Origin: Strigamia acuminata
Lineage: Eukaryota > Arthropoda > Chilopoda > Geophilomorpha > Linotaeniidae
Length of the DNA stretch: 64,000 nt
Assembly: GCA_949358305.1 (NCBI GenBank)
Contig: OX442320.1
Coordinates: forward strand, 2,606,501-2,670,500
Reading direction: 5' to 3'
Each line of letters starts with the position of its first letter. Within the stretch, counting starts at the first letter, position 1. The translations under genes and the position numbers were made by a program. The notes under the pieces were generated by a model. It worked only from the letters and a program-made list of their open reading frames with translations. It made no database searches and had not been told where the DNA came from. This document shows positions 22,317-34,793 of this stretch, piece after piece.

Positions 22317-23675
22317 ATGGCTGACATGGAGAAAAAGGCTAAAGCTAGCCCGCAGAAGAAACCAAAATCAGCAAAACCCGCAGCACCGGCCGCACCGGTC
22401 GCCGGTGAGAAAAGGAAGAAAGCGACCAACGCTGCGGTGGCGAAAAAGAAACCACGTATTGGCAGACCGAGGAATTATGATTTGGGCAATGGAGTTTTCC
22501 GTTTTTCGAGGCCCCGGATGTACAAGAAGAAAGCGATTTGGAAATTCGTGAATAAGAAACCCAGCGAACAGACGAAGAAGCCCAAGGTGGTGAAACCCAA
22601 GCGAATTGTGAAGAAACCCATCGGTGGAGATAGAAACGGCGAACACCGCCTCGTTCGTGTGAAGAAATTGGTAAATAAATCGAAAAATTTGAATTTTTCT
22701 ATGTTAATCTCGATGGTTTATTTTTTTTAGCCGACATATTTCCCGACAGAACCTAAGCCGAAGAAACGATCCAACAGAAAGACGAATTTTGCTAACCATA
22801 AGCGAAGTTTGCGTAAAAGTATCAAACCGGGCAAAGTTCTGATTATCGTCGCTGGAAAGCATCGCGGAAAGGTGAAGTGTTGTGGAATGTATTTATCTTG
22901 CTTGATTTTCTACGTGTCAGTGAAATTTTGTTCTATAATTCGAATTTTAATGATATTTTGTATTTAAGCTTGTTTTATTCATTTTTTAAAAAGTTTTCAG
23001 TGAGATTTTGTGGATTTTAATCCTTTTTCAATGATGTTTTGGTTAATTTCATTTGTTTTTTAGTCGATTTTATTGCTTTTTCTTTGATGTTTAATGGTTT
23101 TAGTTGATTTTATTCGTATTTAATGATTATATTGTTTTTTTTTTTATTAAGTTTGTTCGGGTTTTAAGTTTTTGTTGATTTTATTCGATTTTTAATGGAA
23201 TTTTTCTTTCTTTGCAGAGAGTTGTATTTTTGAAGCAATTGAAGACTGGTTTGCTGCTCGTAACGGGGCCATTCAAGCTAAACCGTTGTCCGTTGCGAAG
23301 AATCAACCAGATTTTTGTCATCGCCACTAAAACTCAGCTCAACCTTTCGAAAGTGAAAATCCCGGAGAAGTTGAACGACGAGTATTTCAAGCGCAAACGT
23401 CCGCGTCGTCCGAAGAAGGACGAAGGAGAGATCTTTGAAACGAAAAAAGAGGTCCCTTTTCAATCTAATACAACCCGTTGAACGATCTAATCCGAATTTG
23501 TAATCGTTTTCAGACGTACCGCGTGAGTGACGAGAGGAAAAAGGATCAGATCGAGATGGACACGCAGATCCTCGAAACGATTCGCAAAAGACCAGACAAG
23601 AAATACATGTTTGGCTATTTGGGCTCCATGTTTGGACTAAGAAATCACATGTTTCCTCATAAAATGAAGTTTTAA
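22317..23675 (+). CDS. RPL6: 60S ribosomal protein L6 (eL6)
   Basis: Coding exons 22317-22670, 22731-22871, 23218-23451 and 23514-23675 give 296 residues. The N-terminus is rich in Lys, Ala and Pro, as usual for animal eL6. The conserved core follows: [20 protein letters not shown], then [45 protein letters not shown] (a KOW-type segment) and [20 protein letters not shown]. It ends [14 protein letters not shown]. eL6 is a structural protein of the large ribosomal subunit. AATAAA lies at about 23699. The start is fixed by the splice acceptor directly before the ATG. Confidence 0.97.
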
Positions 23676-24071
23676 TTGCGAATTAATGTATAAAAAGGAA
23701 ATAAAGTGTGTTGAAACGAACGATTTGGACGTTGTACGACCTAAATACTCTTTTATTTACCGCCGCCATTACCGTTTTGAAGTTTTGGACCGGTCAGCGA
23801 CCGACGTACCAATCGCGAAGCGGTTTACACAACGAGCGTAGGCGGCGGCCAATGGGAAGTCGCGTGTCGTTTTTGTTATTTATCTTAAGGTTCCCATCAC
23901 GTTGGATGGCGATCTCGACTGTTTTGCTACGGATTTAACTGACTTTTCGCGTATAACGATGGTGTCAAACAATTGGCAGGATTTTAATATAGTTTTGAAA
24001 CTGTTACAAACAAATTGGATAGAGAAATTGGTCACATGAACGAGTGTTTGGCGAAGGCTTAATTTGCTAAC
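23676..24071 (+). promoter_or_regulatory. eL6 3' end and GRK2/3 promoter
   Basis: About 400 bp between two genes on the same strand. The poly(A) signal of eL6 is at about 23699. The rest is relatively G/C-rich (GGACCGGTCAGCGACCGACG near 23791) and must carry the GRK promoter and 5' UTR. No TATA box is evident. Confidence 0.5.
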
Positions 24072-27000
24072 ATGGCGGACCTCGAAGCAGTGCTCGCCGA
24101 TGTCAGCTATTTAATGGCTATGGAGAAAAGTAAATCGACCCCAGCTGCTCGGGCGAGTAAAAAGATCATTCTACCTGATCCAAGGTAAATTCGGCTGTCT
24201 TTCCCTTGTCGAATTCGGTTGTGGTTTTGGTGGTTTTTCGCGTTATGTAATTTGTTGCAATTTTTTAATTAATTTTTTTTTTCCTTTTTCTTTTTTTTAA
24301 ATTTTGAGGTAAAATAAATTTGAATTTGAGAAGAATTTAGACGTGCGCAGCAAGTTTGGGCCGAAAATGGTTGAAGAAATGTGGGTTGTGGGGTCGTGAC
24401 CTTTTGGATGCTTTTTTGAGGCCGAATTTGTGGTGTTGTTTGGGATTTAGTTGGTTGGGTTGCTGAAGTGGGCATGTGGTTTGTGCGCTTTCAACGTGAT
24501 TCCAGATGTGCTGAAATGATTGTAAACGTTTTTTAGTTGCATTCTATTTGTGAGTAATTATGTAAGCGTTTAATTTGGTTTTTCGGTTGGGATTTGAGGA
24601 ATTTGGGGGTGGAATTAAGGTTCGAGGTGCAATTTTGGGTTCTGATTGAGGTTATAGGTGATGTTTTGGTTGAAAATAGATGTTTTATTTGAAATTTTGC
24701 TTGAAAATTAAAGTTTTGTTTGAAATTTTGCTTGAAAATTGAAGTTTTAATGAAATTTTGCTTGTAAATTGAAGTATCAATTGATATTTAGGTTGAAAAT
24801 TGAAGTTTTAATTGAAATTCGACCTAAAACTTATTTTTTTAACTGCAATTTCACATAAAATAAATTGATTTTTTTGCGTTTTCAACTAAAACTTGATGTT
24901 TTTTTGAATCTCCAAGCCTAATATTAACAAATCAAATGAATTTTTCACCAAAAAACGAAATATAACCCCAAAATTGAACACATTTAAATTAAATCTCTCT
25001 TTTCCATTCTAGTGTTCGGAGTGTGATGCATAAACACCTGGAAAAAATGGGCGAGGTAAATTTCGACAAGATATTCCACCAAAAGCTAGGTAAAAGAAAA
25101 ACTAAAACAAAAATATTTCTTTTCAAAAGTGTACTGAGCAATTAATCGTTGCAGGATATTTACTCTTCAAAGATTTCTGCGAGAATTTTCTCGACGACCC
25201 AATCCCGCAATTAAAATTCTACGAAGAGGTAAATCGACGTTAATGGAGATTAATTTACCCACTTATCGATTTTCTAATGAAATTCCAGATCAAACAATAC
25301 GAGAAATTGGACACGCTGGAAGAGAGGCGGAAAGTTGCGCGCGAAATCTACGATAATTTTATCATGAAGGAATTATTGTCTCATTCACATGTAAATTGGA
25401 GGGAAACTCGATTTAAACGACGCATTTACGCTTTATTTTGTTAGAATTATTCCAAAGAAGCCGTTAGTTGTGTTCAAAAACATCTGACGAAGAACGAAGT
25501 GCCAATTGGACTGTTCGAGGTCTGTTATCTGTTTTAGTTTTCTGCCATTTTTGTTTCAATTTTTTTAAAAATTGCTTTTGCTTTTTCTTTCAGTTGTACA
25601 TAGATGAAATTTTTAATCAGTTGCGTGGTGATATTTTTATGAAGTTTATTGAAAGGTTGGTTTTGGCTTTTTTGATTTTATTTTGGTGGTTTTTATGTTT
25701 GTTTTTTGTTTTTCAGTGAGAAATATACAAGATTTTGCCAGTGGAAGAATTTAGAGCTTAATATACAGGTATTGGATGGTGGTGGTGGTGTTTGGTGTTG
25801 AAAATCAAGTGGGGAATTGTAAAATTTACCAAAAATCGGGAGGAAAGTTTTAAAATTGGCCGAAATTCAGCTGGAAATTGGTACACATTTACTAGAAACT
25901 ATATCGTCGATTATAAAATCATAGTATTGATTAATTGAAAGTCAAAAATGGTGAGAATTATAAAACGCAACAAAGATTATTGAAAATTTTGGCAAATATC
26001 AGCGAGAAATTGATGTAAATTTGCCAGCAATTAGGAAACCACTAAAAATTAATCAAAAACACTAAAAGCAATAGGAATTAATTTAGAATTAGCTGGAATG
26101 CCTAAAAAAACAACCAAAAATTATAAATTTAACACAAAATCAACCAAAACAACCAAAAATAAAAAAAACAACCAAAAATCAACCAAAAACAACAAAAAAT
26201 CAACCAAAAACAACCAAAAATCATAAATTTAACACAAAATCAACCAAAAACAACCAAAAATCAACTAAAAACAACCAAAAAACATAAATTTAACACAAAA
26301 TCAACCAAAAACAACCAAAAATCAACTGACACAACCAAAAATCAACTGACACAACCAAAAATCAACTGACACAACCAAAAATCAACTGACACAACCAAAA
26401 ATCAACTGACACAACCAAAAATCAACTGACACAACCAAAAATCAACTTAAAAAAGCCAAAAATCAAAAAAAGAAAACAAGTATAAAGTTGTAAAGGTAAT
26501 AGGAAATGAAGTAAAAAGAAATATTTTTGTTTCAGTTGACGATGAACGATTTCAGCGTGCACCGCATCATCGGTCGCGGAGGTTTCGGCGAGGTGTACGG
26601 CTGCCGCAAGGCCGACACGGGGAAAATGTGAGTGGTAACGTGAGCATTTGAGCAGAGAAATGAAAAATATTCCGCAGCGAGCTTGCTGTGTTAGCTTTTG
26701 AAGAGAGTCTCAGCTGTGCACCTCTGTTTGATTGATTGACTCAGGTATGCCATGAAATGCCTCGACAAGAAGAGGATAAAGATGAAGCAGGGAGAGACGC
26801 TCGCTTTGAACGAGAGAATTATGCTCTCCTTAGTCAGCACTGGGGTCCGTCACTCATTGATGCTTTTTTTTTAAATAATTCTTTCTATTTTATTTGTAAT
26901 TCTTCCTCTTCGTTTTCAGGCTGATTGTCCATTCATAGTGTGCATGACGTATGCATTTCACACACCTGATAAACTGTGTTTCATTCTCGACCTCATGAAC

Positions 27001-30000
27001 GGTTAGAAGGAAATTGATCTGATTATGCTCGAGAATCGATTTTGGGTGCATAAAATTTGCATTTATGGTTGAAAATGAACTTTTTGGAAACGAAAATGCA
27101 TTTTTTATATGCAAAATTGACCATTTTAGCCTAAAATTACATTTTTTTATATGCAAAATTGACCATTTTAGCCAAAATTTGCATTTTTTATATGCAAAAT
27201 TGACCATTTTAGCCAAAAATTGCATTTTTATTTTTCAAAATTGATGATTATAGACCAAAAATTGCTTTTATAGATGAAAAATACACGTTTTTTTTTTCCT
27301 TTTTATATGCAAAGTGGATAATTTTTGGCAAAAATTGCAATGTTGTGGGTCAAAAAATATTTTTTATGAGTAAAAATTGATGATAAGTTGGCATTTAAAT
27401 TTCTAAACGTTTAAAAGATGGATTTTTTTGTTCAAATATTTGACCTAAAACAAAAGAAGTCGACCGAAATGTATTTTACGAGCAAAAATTAGGAAATTTC
27501 GATAAAACAAAACTTTGACAAATTTGAACTCGTATTCGAGTTTGAACACATTTGGTCCGTTGCAGGCGGCGATCTTCATTATCATCTGTCACAACACGGT
27601 GTATTTAGTGAAATGGAAATGCGATTCTATGCAGCTGAAGTGATTCTAGGTCTAGAGCACATGCACAAGCGATATATTGTTTATAGGGATCTAAAGGTGC
27701 GAGTTGACGAAATGCAAGTGCAAACGATTTTCATTCTTTTTGATTTTACAGCCAGCTAATATTCTATTGGACGAGCACGGACATGTTCGCATATCCGATT
27801 TGGGACTCGCTTGTGACTTCTCAAAAAAGAAACCCCACGCTAGCGTGTAAGCAATTAAGCATCGCTTTTCTTCATTTACAAGCGCTAAAATGCATCAACT
27901 ATACGCCAAATCTGCATATTTACATTGTATAATTAACCTAAATACTTTGCTATTGTAATATTTACACCATAATACATGTAATTACATGTAATTACATGTA
28001 ATTACATGTATTATTTGCAATATTTACGTTATAACAATGTAAATATACGGAATTTGTCGAGTATAAGTTGTAGTTGATGTAAATACATCGCGTTTACGTT
28101 ATAATTGATGCAAATTTTATGCGCGCGGTTGTAATTTGAAAAGTAACAGTTGTTGGATGTCAAATTAACGAGTTATTTTGTTTAATTTAGAGGAACTCAT
28201 GGTTACATGGCACCCGAGGTGCTGTCGAAAGGAACGGCGTACGATTCCAGTGCGGATTGGTTTTCATTCGGATGCATGCTTTACAAACTTCTCAAAGGGT
28301 AATCGCGTTTTTTATTTTTTTTTATTTTTTTTTAATGGAAAACTGTGATTTGTAATGCATTTTGGTGTATAATTACAGACACAGCCCTTTTAGACAGCAT
28401 AAAACGAAAGACAAACACGAAATTGATCGCATGACGTTAACTATGGTGAAAAATCGGATAATGTTGAGTGGGCGATGGGGCTGAATTGATTTTTATTGAC
28501 AGAATGTCGAGTTACCTGACACGTTTTCTATGGAATTAAAATCAGTATTAGAAGGATTGTTGCAGCGGGAAGTGGAGAAACGGTTAGGATGCCGCGGAAA
28601 GGGGTTTGTTGAAGGTTTTCCATGGAAAGGACGAGGCAACTATTTAAAATGAACCGTTTTAGCGTAAAAATATTTTTTTTTAGATCTAAAAATGTGTTTT
28701 TGATCTGATAATGCATTTTTTGGTCTAAAAGTGCGAAAAAAGAGCATTTTTTGGTCTAAAAGTGCAAAAAGAGAGCATTTTTTGGTCTAAAAGTGTGAAA
28801 AAAGACCATTTTTTGGTCTAAAAGTGCAAAAAAGTGCATTTTCTGGTCTAATAATGTATTTTCAGACCAAAAGATGTATTTTTAGACACAGAAAATTTAT
28901 TTTTTCGTTCAATTGCAATTTTCATGTGTAAAAATATTGTTTTAGAAAAGAAAAATATCTCTTTTGTCAGTCTAAAAGTAGTTTAAGGTTAAAAAAAGAT
29001 GGTGATTTTTTAGTTGCCGGTTCCTTGTGTTTTGTAATTTGATTTAATAATTATTTGCTTGTTTTGAATAGGGCTGGTGAGGTTAAGGAACATTCGTTCT
29101 TCCGGGGAATCGACTGGCAACAGGTTTATATGCAAAAATATCCACCGCCGCTAATTCCCCCGCGAGGAGAAGTCAATGCAGCTGATGCGTTCGATATCGG
29201 GTCTTTTGACGAGGAGGACACGAAGGGCATCAAATTAACCGATGCGGACCAGGAATTGTACAAAAATTTCCCACTCGTCATTTCCGAAAGATGGCAGCAG
29301 GAAGTTGCGGAGACGGTATTCGATGCAATCAACACGGAAGCGGATAAGATGGAGCAAAAGCGAAGGGCCAAACAAAAGACAAAATTCGACGAGGATGAAA
29401 AAGGTCGTGAAACCAACCCTCATACACTTGTTGTTTTCTCGTTTTTCGCTTAAAATGTGATGCAAAACGACAATATTCATGCAAATTAAACCAAAATTAT
29501 GTTGAATTGCCTGCACTTACGTCAATTATTATGTGTTTTGCATCAATTGTGGCATGTTTTGCGTGCAATTAAGTCAATCGTGAGGTTATAGATCACTTGT
29601 CTGTCAATTAGATGGGTTTTGCATCATATTTACATCAATTGTGACGTTTTACAGTAAATTTACGTCAATTGTGATGTATTAGATTATGTTTAAGTCAATT
29701 CTAACGTGATTTGCATCATTGTGACGTTTGGGGTCATTTTCTGGAGTGTTAATTGTTTGGGGAAATAAGTTGAACTGTTTTAATTGCAGAATCTGACTGT
29801 ATAATTCACGGGTATATTAAGAAACTCGGTGGTCCATTTACATCCGCATGGCAGACGCGCTATGCAAAACTTTACCCGAATCGACTCGAGCTCCACACTG
29901 AGTCGAGCAGTGCCAAACCTGAAGTAAAACTAGAAATGAAATGTGTTTATTATTTTAATTTTAATTTTGATTTTGTGTTTTGTTTGCTTGTCTGTTGCCA

Positions 30001-31235
30001 GTTAATATTTATGGATCAAATGGAAGAAGTGTGCTCAGATTTCATACAAGTTAAAGGAGAACAATCAATCATTTTGAAGACCAAGGAGGGAAAAATCGTG
30101 CTCACTAATCCTGTTGTTATCAGTTTTTCAATTGCGTTTCTTCTGTGGCTAAAGTTGGCGCAAACGGAATTTGTTTGAAAAATCAAGCGGCGTTTTAATT
30201 TTAAAAATCGTGGCCGAATAGACCATTGGAAAATTATGACATAATGCAGTTTGGCTCCGCCCACAATAAGAAAACTACAAAATAACAAAGGGCGGTTAGT
30301 CTGTTTTCAGTTGCATTGGGCATGCGCATAATGTTTAAACAAAAGAACATGCTCGAGTGCAAGTTAAAACAGACTTTTGCGAATGCATCTACTAAACATT
30401 CACTTTTTTCACTGAAAATTTGTCTGGAAATTGAATTTTTTAAATGACTGAATGTCTAAAAATTGAATTCTTTACTGGTGAAATGTATAAAAATAGAATT
30501 TCTCATTGAAAAATGTCTAAAAATGAAATTCCTAATCGAAATTTGTCTAAAAATTGAATTCTTTACTGAGAAAATGTCTAAAAATTAATTTTTATTTCTA
30601 AAATGTCCTAAAAAGTGAATTTCTCACTGCAAGAATGTCTAAAAATTGAATTTCTGATGCGAACAATTGACTGAACATTGAATTTTTTACTGGGAAAAAA
30701 TGTTTTAAAATTGAACTGATTACAGTCGAGCCTCGTCATAATGAATCGCAAGGGACCAGAAAAATCGGTTAGTTGTATCAAAATTCTTAAACATGATGTT
30801 CTATGGCCAACCAAGCCATTTATAAGCATTTATTATACGAAAAATTTGGTATATCGGGGCTCGACTATAGAAGTTAAATTTCTTGACATGTAAATTGTAA
30901 TTTGTAATTTTCAGTATTCTGAAACCAAAATAATTCTATTTTTTGACCAAAAATCATTTAAATGGCGCAAAAAATTCAATTTAATGGAATTCCTTTGCGT
31001 CCAACTCTGGCAAATCATTTCCAATTTGGTGCTTAAAAAGCCGAACTAATGTTTTTCCTTTTGAATACAGGACGAAATAGGACTAAAAGAATGGGCCATA
31101 TCTTTACGGTCCACTCACAAATGTTCCCTGGAACTCCTAGCCAGCATGGCGAAAAAAGCCGGCAAAATCTACGGAACAGACACGAACAACCGGAACCAAC
31201 TTATTCCAAGAAACAATGGCAATCCAGCATCGTAG
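24072..31235 (+). CDS. GRK2: G-protein-coupled receptor kinase 2/3 (beta-adrenergic receptor kinase)
   Basis: Nineteen exons with agreeing phases give 690 residues: 24072-24184, 25013-25089, 25155-25228, 25289-25390, 25445-25519, 25594-25655, 25717-25768, 26536-26627, 26745-26844, 26920-27001, 27566-27696, 27752-27846, 28191-28298, 28379-28445, 28503-28603, 29072-29403, 29790-29923, 30002-30112 and 31071-31235. It starts [20 protein letters not shown], almost identical to vertebrate GRK2. The RGS-homology domain (about 30-180) precedes the kinase, with glycine loop [10 protein letters not shown], catalytic YRDLKPAN and DLG in place of DFG. A C-terminal PH domain starts at [14 protein letters not shown] and would bind Gbeta-gamma and phosphoinositides. 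The enzyme phosphorylates active GPCRs so that arrestin binds. The gene looks intact. Several introns hold minisatellites. Confidence 0.97.
26321..26446. repeat. 20-bp minisatellite in GRK intron 7
   Basis: ATCAACTGACACAACCAAAA repeats six times without change (26321-26440). It is embedded in a longer run of related CAACCAAAAATCA units from about 26100. The plus strand is unusually poor in G and T. Confidence 0.95.
27972..28012. repeat. Palindromic ACATGTAATT tandem repeat in GRK intron 12
   Basis: ACATGTAATT repeats four times head-to-tail. Each ACATGT is itself a palindrome, so the run can form several alternative hairpins. Confidence 0.85.
28711..28860. repeat. About 31-bp minisatellite in GRK intron 15
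   Basis: TTTTTTGGTCTAAAAGTGC with a purine-rich spacer recurs at 30-31 bp steps: TGGTCT at 28721, 28752, 28783, 28814 and 28844. The intron carries related GTCTAAAA units on either side. Confidence 0.85.
30723..30867. mobile_element. Pogo/Tigger-like MITE, copy A
   Basis: TA at 30721-30722 and 30868-30869 flank a 145-bp element whose ends are CAGTCGAGCCTCGTCATAATGA and an inverted version (GGGGCTCGACTA). The internal CGCAAGGGACC and TTCTATGGCCA are shared with the copies at 34285, 37901 and 56451. It lies in intron 18 of the GRK gene and has no coding capacity. The superfamily is inferred from the TA target and the CAGTCGAA-type ends. Confidence 0.8.
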
Positions 31236-32667
31236 ATCTCTTTTTACTCTCAACTTAGTGTTGGAATTAAATGGCCGTCCTGCTAAATACTTCCTCTTTC
31301 CTCATTGGCTTCTGTGCGCGACCTGTCGGGAGTTTTTGACAGCGAAGTATATCATTGTACAATGTACACACAATATTTACATTTAGTTGTTATTATTATT
31401 ATCATTTTATTTCCTTTGATTTAGTCAATGAAATACCTTTTAGACCATTTTATTTACTAATTACATAAATAAGTGGAATTTAATTAAATGTTGAATTACA
31501 TTTTCCTATCATTTACGAATTTCGATTGTGTGTGCGGGAAAATCTCTTCCAGTTCTTATTGTGTAAAGCTTTTCTAATGAAAATCAATTGATTGCTAACA
31601 TTAAGGGAAAAAATTGTTTTCAGCTTGTAAATAAATCCTTCTGAAAATGATTTGAAAAACACGGAATGATTTGTCGTGTTTTTTGGTGTTTTTTGCGTTT
31701 TTTTGGTCATTTTTAGACGTGTACACTGACGATTTATGTTTTTTTCATCTTACTCATACAAAAATGACATTGTTTTATATAAATATCAAAGAAATGTGGA
31801 GAAAAAGCGTAGAAATCAGTATTTTAGTGGTTGATTTTCGTTTTGGTTTATTAAGGAATCTCGAAATTGTTGTAGAGATGTGGAGAATTTGATGTTTTGT
31901 TGTTGTTTTTACTTTTGTTTTTGTTTTTTGTTTTTTGTTTTTGTTTTTTAAATTTGGCAATTGTTTTATTAGATACTGATTCAGTGTTGATTTTAATCAT
32001 GTTTTGTAGATTTCGTAAGTTGTTTGAGAGGAAATTAATTACGGTGCATTGATTTTTCAATAAAAATTTGATTTGAAAAGAAAAGAAAATGGCGGTTTAT
32101 TTCATTTCAGATGGAACGAAAAGAAAGAAAAACGAGACATTGCAGCAGCAACAAACGGCTATTTAAAATTGAAAAAATTTTAAAATCGTACTTGAAACTT
32201 GTTTGTAAAGAAGTCGATACATGAGTAATCGTAGTCAATCTATTTTGATAGTCGATACTCGATAATATTGGTAGTGTCGCACGGACGAAAGAAACGGCGC
32301 TCTCACACAAAGGAAACATTTCCTTCATTTACACGTTTTTCTACGAGGTTTGTGAAAATTACAAAGATATATTTACGAGGAATCTCTGGTTATTTTCATT
32401 TTCAACTTCAGATGTTAATCAACGAAGAAAATTGAACATTCCATTCCGACCACGTGGCCGGCGCATAAATTTGAAAATGTAAGTTTGAAATACCGGACAT
32501 CCAATTCTGTAAAATCAGAATTCGGGTGAGTGAAATTGCAAAAATCGATTTTGTTGTTAAAAAATAAATAAATAAATAATTTTTATTTTTATTTTTTAAA
32601 TTTCAGATCCATTTTAGGCAAATTTTGGTTCTGACACGAATAAAAAGTGAGAAGTCAAGTGTGCATA
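31236..32667. other. GRK 3' flank and zinc-finger gene 1 promoter/5' UTR
   Basis: The left part is low-complexity, with T-rich runs at about 31675-31960. The right part contains a block (about 32205-32290, GTAAAGAAGTCGATAC...CTCGATAATAT) that is duplicated upstream of zinc-finger gene 2. A probable 5' UTR donor (CGAG|GTTTGT near 32348) and an acceptor (AAATTTCAG near 32606) follow. No other gene is visible. Confidence 0.6.
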
Positions 32668-34230
32668 ATGGAGGGGAAGTGCACAAGAATAACAAGAATG
32701 GGTGCAATCACTAAACCGGTGCACGATTGCAATTTATGCGATTATAAAACTTCCAACGTGCCCTGTTTAAAAAATCATATGTTAGGCCACACCGGAGAAA
32801 AACCCTACAAATGTCACATTTGTCCGTCATCGTACAAAGCTAAAAGGCCGTTGACAGTACATTTGCGAACCCATACCGGCGAAAAACCATTTAAATGTGA
32901 CTTGTGTTCTTATTCCACACGAGCAGAAGGATCCTTGAAAACACATCTTCGAACCCATTCTGCGGAAAGACCGTTCAAGTGCGACTCGTGTTCTTTTTCT
33001 TGTAAAACCCGTGGTAGTTTGACACATCATCAAACCACTCATTCTGATGAAAAACCATTCAAATGTCATCTGTGTTCTTATTCTTGTAAGCAAAACGTGG
33101 GCTTGCAAACACATTTAAGAATTCACTCGGAAGAGAAACCATTCAAATGCCATTTGTGTTCTCACACTACAAAATACGAAAAGGGTTTACAGCGTCATTT
33201 AATAACGCATTCGGCGGTGAAGCCGTTTAAATGTCATCTATGTGATTATTCTTCTAACCGAAACGATAACTTGAAGAGTCATTTATCGACGATTCATTCG
33301 AAGGATAAACCATTCAAATGCCATTTGTGTCCTTACGCCTCGAAATCCAGCAAAAGTTTGAAACATCACCTAGGCACTCACGCTTCGGAGAAACAATTCA
33401 AATGCCACTTGTGTTCTTATTCGTCTCACGTGAGAACTTGCTTGAAAAGGCATTTGCTCGTTCATTCTGAGGAAAAACCATTCAAATGCCATTTGTGTGC
33501 CCGAGCGTATCGGCAAACGAGTCGCTTAAAGCAACATCTGACGACTCACACTGGAGAAAGAAGATTCAAGTGTCATTTGTGTTCTTATTCTTGTAATCTA
33601 AGTTTGGCTTTAAAGAAACATTCAGCGACGCATTCAACAGAAAGACCGTTCAAATGCCACTTGTGCGCTTTTGCTGCGAAATGTGACCAGGGTTTAAAGA
33701 ATCATTTACAGACGCACGAGACTGAAAAACCGTTCAAGTGTTCCGAATGTTCTTATTCTTGTAAAGCAAGTGGGTCTTTGACGAGACATATGAAAATCCA
33801 TTCTGCAGAGAAACCATTCAAGTGTCATTTGTGCTCATACGCGACAAATTTAAGCTGGTCTTTAAAGGTACATTTAGGAAGTCAGCATGTAGATAAAGCA
33901 TTCAAGTGTCATTTGTGTTCTTATTCCTGTGACATTAGCGAGGCTTTAGAGAGACATTTGAGAATTCATTCGGGGCTGAAACCGTTCCAGTGTCATTTGT
34001 GTTCGTATTCTTGTTCTAACGGTGGGCTTTTGAAGAGCCATTTAAAAACCCATTCTGAAGAAAAACCATTTAAGTGTCATTTGTGCTCGTATTCGGGTAA
34101 AGCAAGTGCGGTTTTGAAGAGACATTTAAAAACCCATTCTGGAGAAAAGCCATTTAAGTGTCATTTGTGTTCTTATTCATGTAAGGTAAACGATTCTCTA
34201 AAGAGACATTTGGTAATTCATACTAGATAA
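32668..34230 (+). CDS. C2H2 zinc-finger protein with 18 fingers (gene 1)
   Basis: Single coding exon. The frame extends upstream to a GTG at 32647, but the first ATG is at 32668 and gives 520 residues. After a short lead, 18 consecutive C2H2 fingers run to the end of the protein. Most have the unusual form CHLCSYSCK-x(5)-L-x-x-HL-x(2)-H joined by SEEKPFK or TGEKPFK linkers. There is no KRAB, BTB, ZAD or other partner domain. Such proteins usually bind DNA in the nucleus. The target cannot be predicted by eye. The gene ends three residues after the last finger. It is the tandem paralogue of the gene at 35834. Confidence 0.95.
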   Translation: MEGKCTRITRMGAITKPVHDCNLCDYKTSNVPCLKNHMLGHTGEKPYKCHICPSSYKAKRPLTVHLRTHTGEKPFKCDLCSYSTRAEGSLKTHLRTHSAERPFKCDSCSFSCKTRGSLTHHQTTHSDEKPFKCHLCSYSCKQNVGLQTHLRIHSEEKPFKCHLCSHTTKYEKGLQRHLITHSAVKPFKCHLCDYSSNRNDNLKSHLSTIHSKDKPFKCHLCPYASKSSKSLKHHLGTHASEKQFKCHLCSYSSHVRTCLKRHLLVHSEEKPFKCHLCARAYRQTSRLKQHLTTHTGERRFKCHLCSYSCNLSLALKKHSATHSTERPFKCHLCAFAAKCDQGLKNHLQTHETEKPFKCSECSYSCKASGSLTRHMKIHSAEKPFKCHLCSYATNLSWSLKVHLGSQHVDKAFKCHLCSYSCDISEALERHLRIHSGLKPFQCHLCSYSCSNGGLLKSHLKTHSEEKPFKCHLCSYSGKASAVLKRHLKTHSGEKPFKCHLCSYSCKVNDSLKRHLVIHTR

Positions 34231-34284
34231 AACCATTCAAGTGAAAGCATTTGATATGTGTCACTTGCTGTTGTGAAATGTAAT

Positions 34285-34428
34285 GCAGTCGAAACTCGTT
34301 ATAACGAACCACGTTATAACGAATATTTTAGTTGGTTGGTTGGCCATAGAACACTATGTTGCAAAAAATTGATTTTTTGAACCAATTTCTCAGGTCCCTT
34401 GCGATTCGTTATAACGAGGCTCACTCTC
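34285..34428. mobile_element. Pogo/Tigger-like MITE, copy B
   Basis: Starts CAGTCGAAACTCGTTATAACGA and ends with CGTTATAACGAGGCTCACTCTC, an imperfect inverted end. It shares TTGGCCATAGAACA and GGTCCCTTGCGATTCG with copy A but in the opposite orientation. It sits just after zinc-finger gene 1. Confidence 0.75.
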
Positions 34429-34785
34429 TAGAATTTTTGTCATGTTTTATTACATCATCTTATTTAATGTTGATTTTATTAATGGTTTGTAATTTTTCTT
34501 CGGTTTTTGAGGAGGAATCATTGATGTTTTTAATAAAAATTGGGTTTGGAAGAAAATCAAAGGTTTATTTCAACTTCCAGTGTAGTTGTGGTGGGAGGGC
34601 GTGGAAAAAAGTTCCGGTAAAGTTATGAACGAGGTGTGAAAAATATGATTTCTTGTAATTGTTTGTTTTTGTGGAAAACTTAATTCGAGAAATATACGGA
34701 GAGCATTTTAAACGATTCGGTAAAGTTGTTGTAAAGAAGTCGATACTTGACAAGACGATCGATTTCGATAGTCGATTCTCGATAA

Positions 34786-34793
34786 TATCGATA
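34786..34793. promoter_or_regulatory. DRE-like TATCGATA palindrome upstream of zinc-finger gene 2
   Basis: TATCGATA lies within a cluster of TCGATA/TCGATT words (34738-34800). The cluster is also found, diverged, upstream of zinc-finger gene 1 at about 32213-32270. TATCGATA is the DREF-binding element of insect promoters. The 5' UTR donor CAG|GTTAGT follows near 34877. Confidence 0.6.

Noticed and set aside
26100-26460. A CRISPR-like array of repeats and spacers
   Set aside because: The 20-bp units are directly adjacent with no unique spacers, in an intron of an animal gene.
32647-32667. GTG codon as start of zinc-finger gene 1 (and GTG at 35807 for gene 2)
   Set aside because: Animal genes rarely start at GTG, and in-frame ATGs follow at 32668 and 35834 before the first finger.
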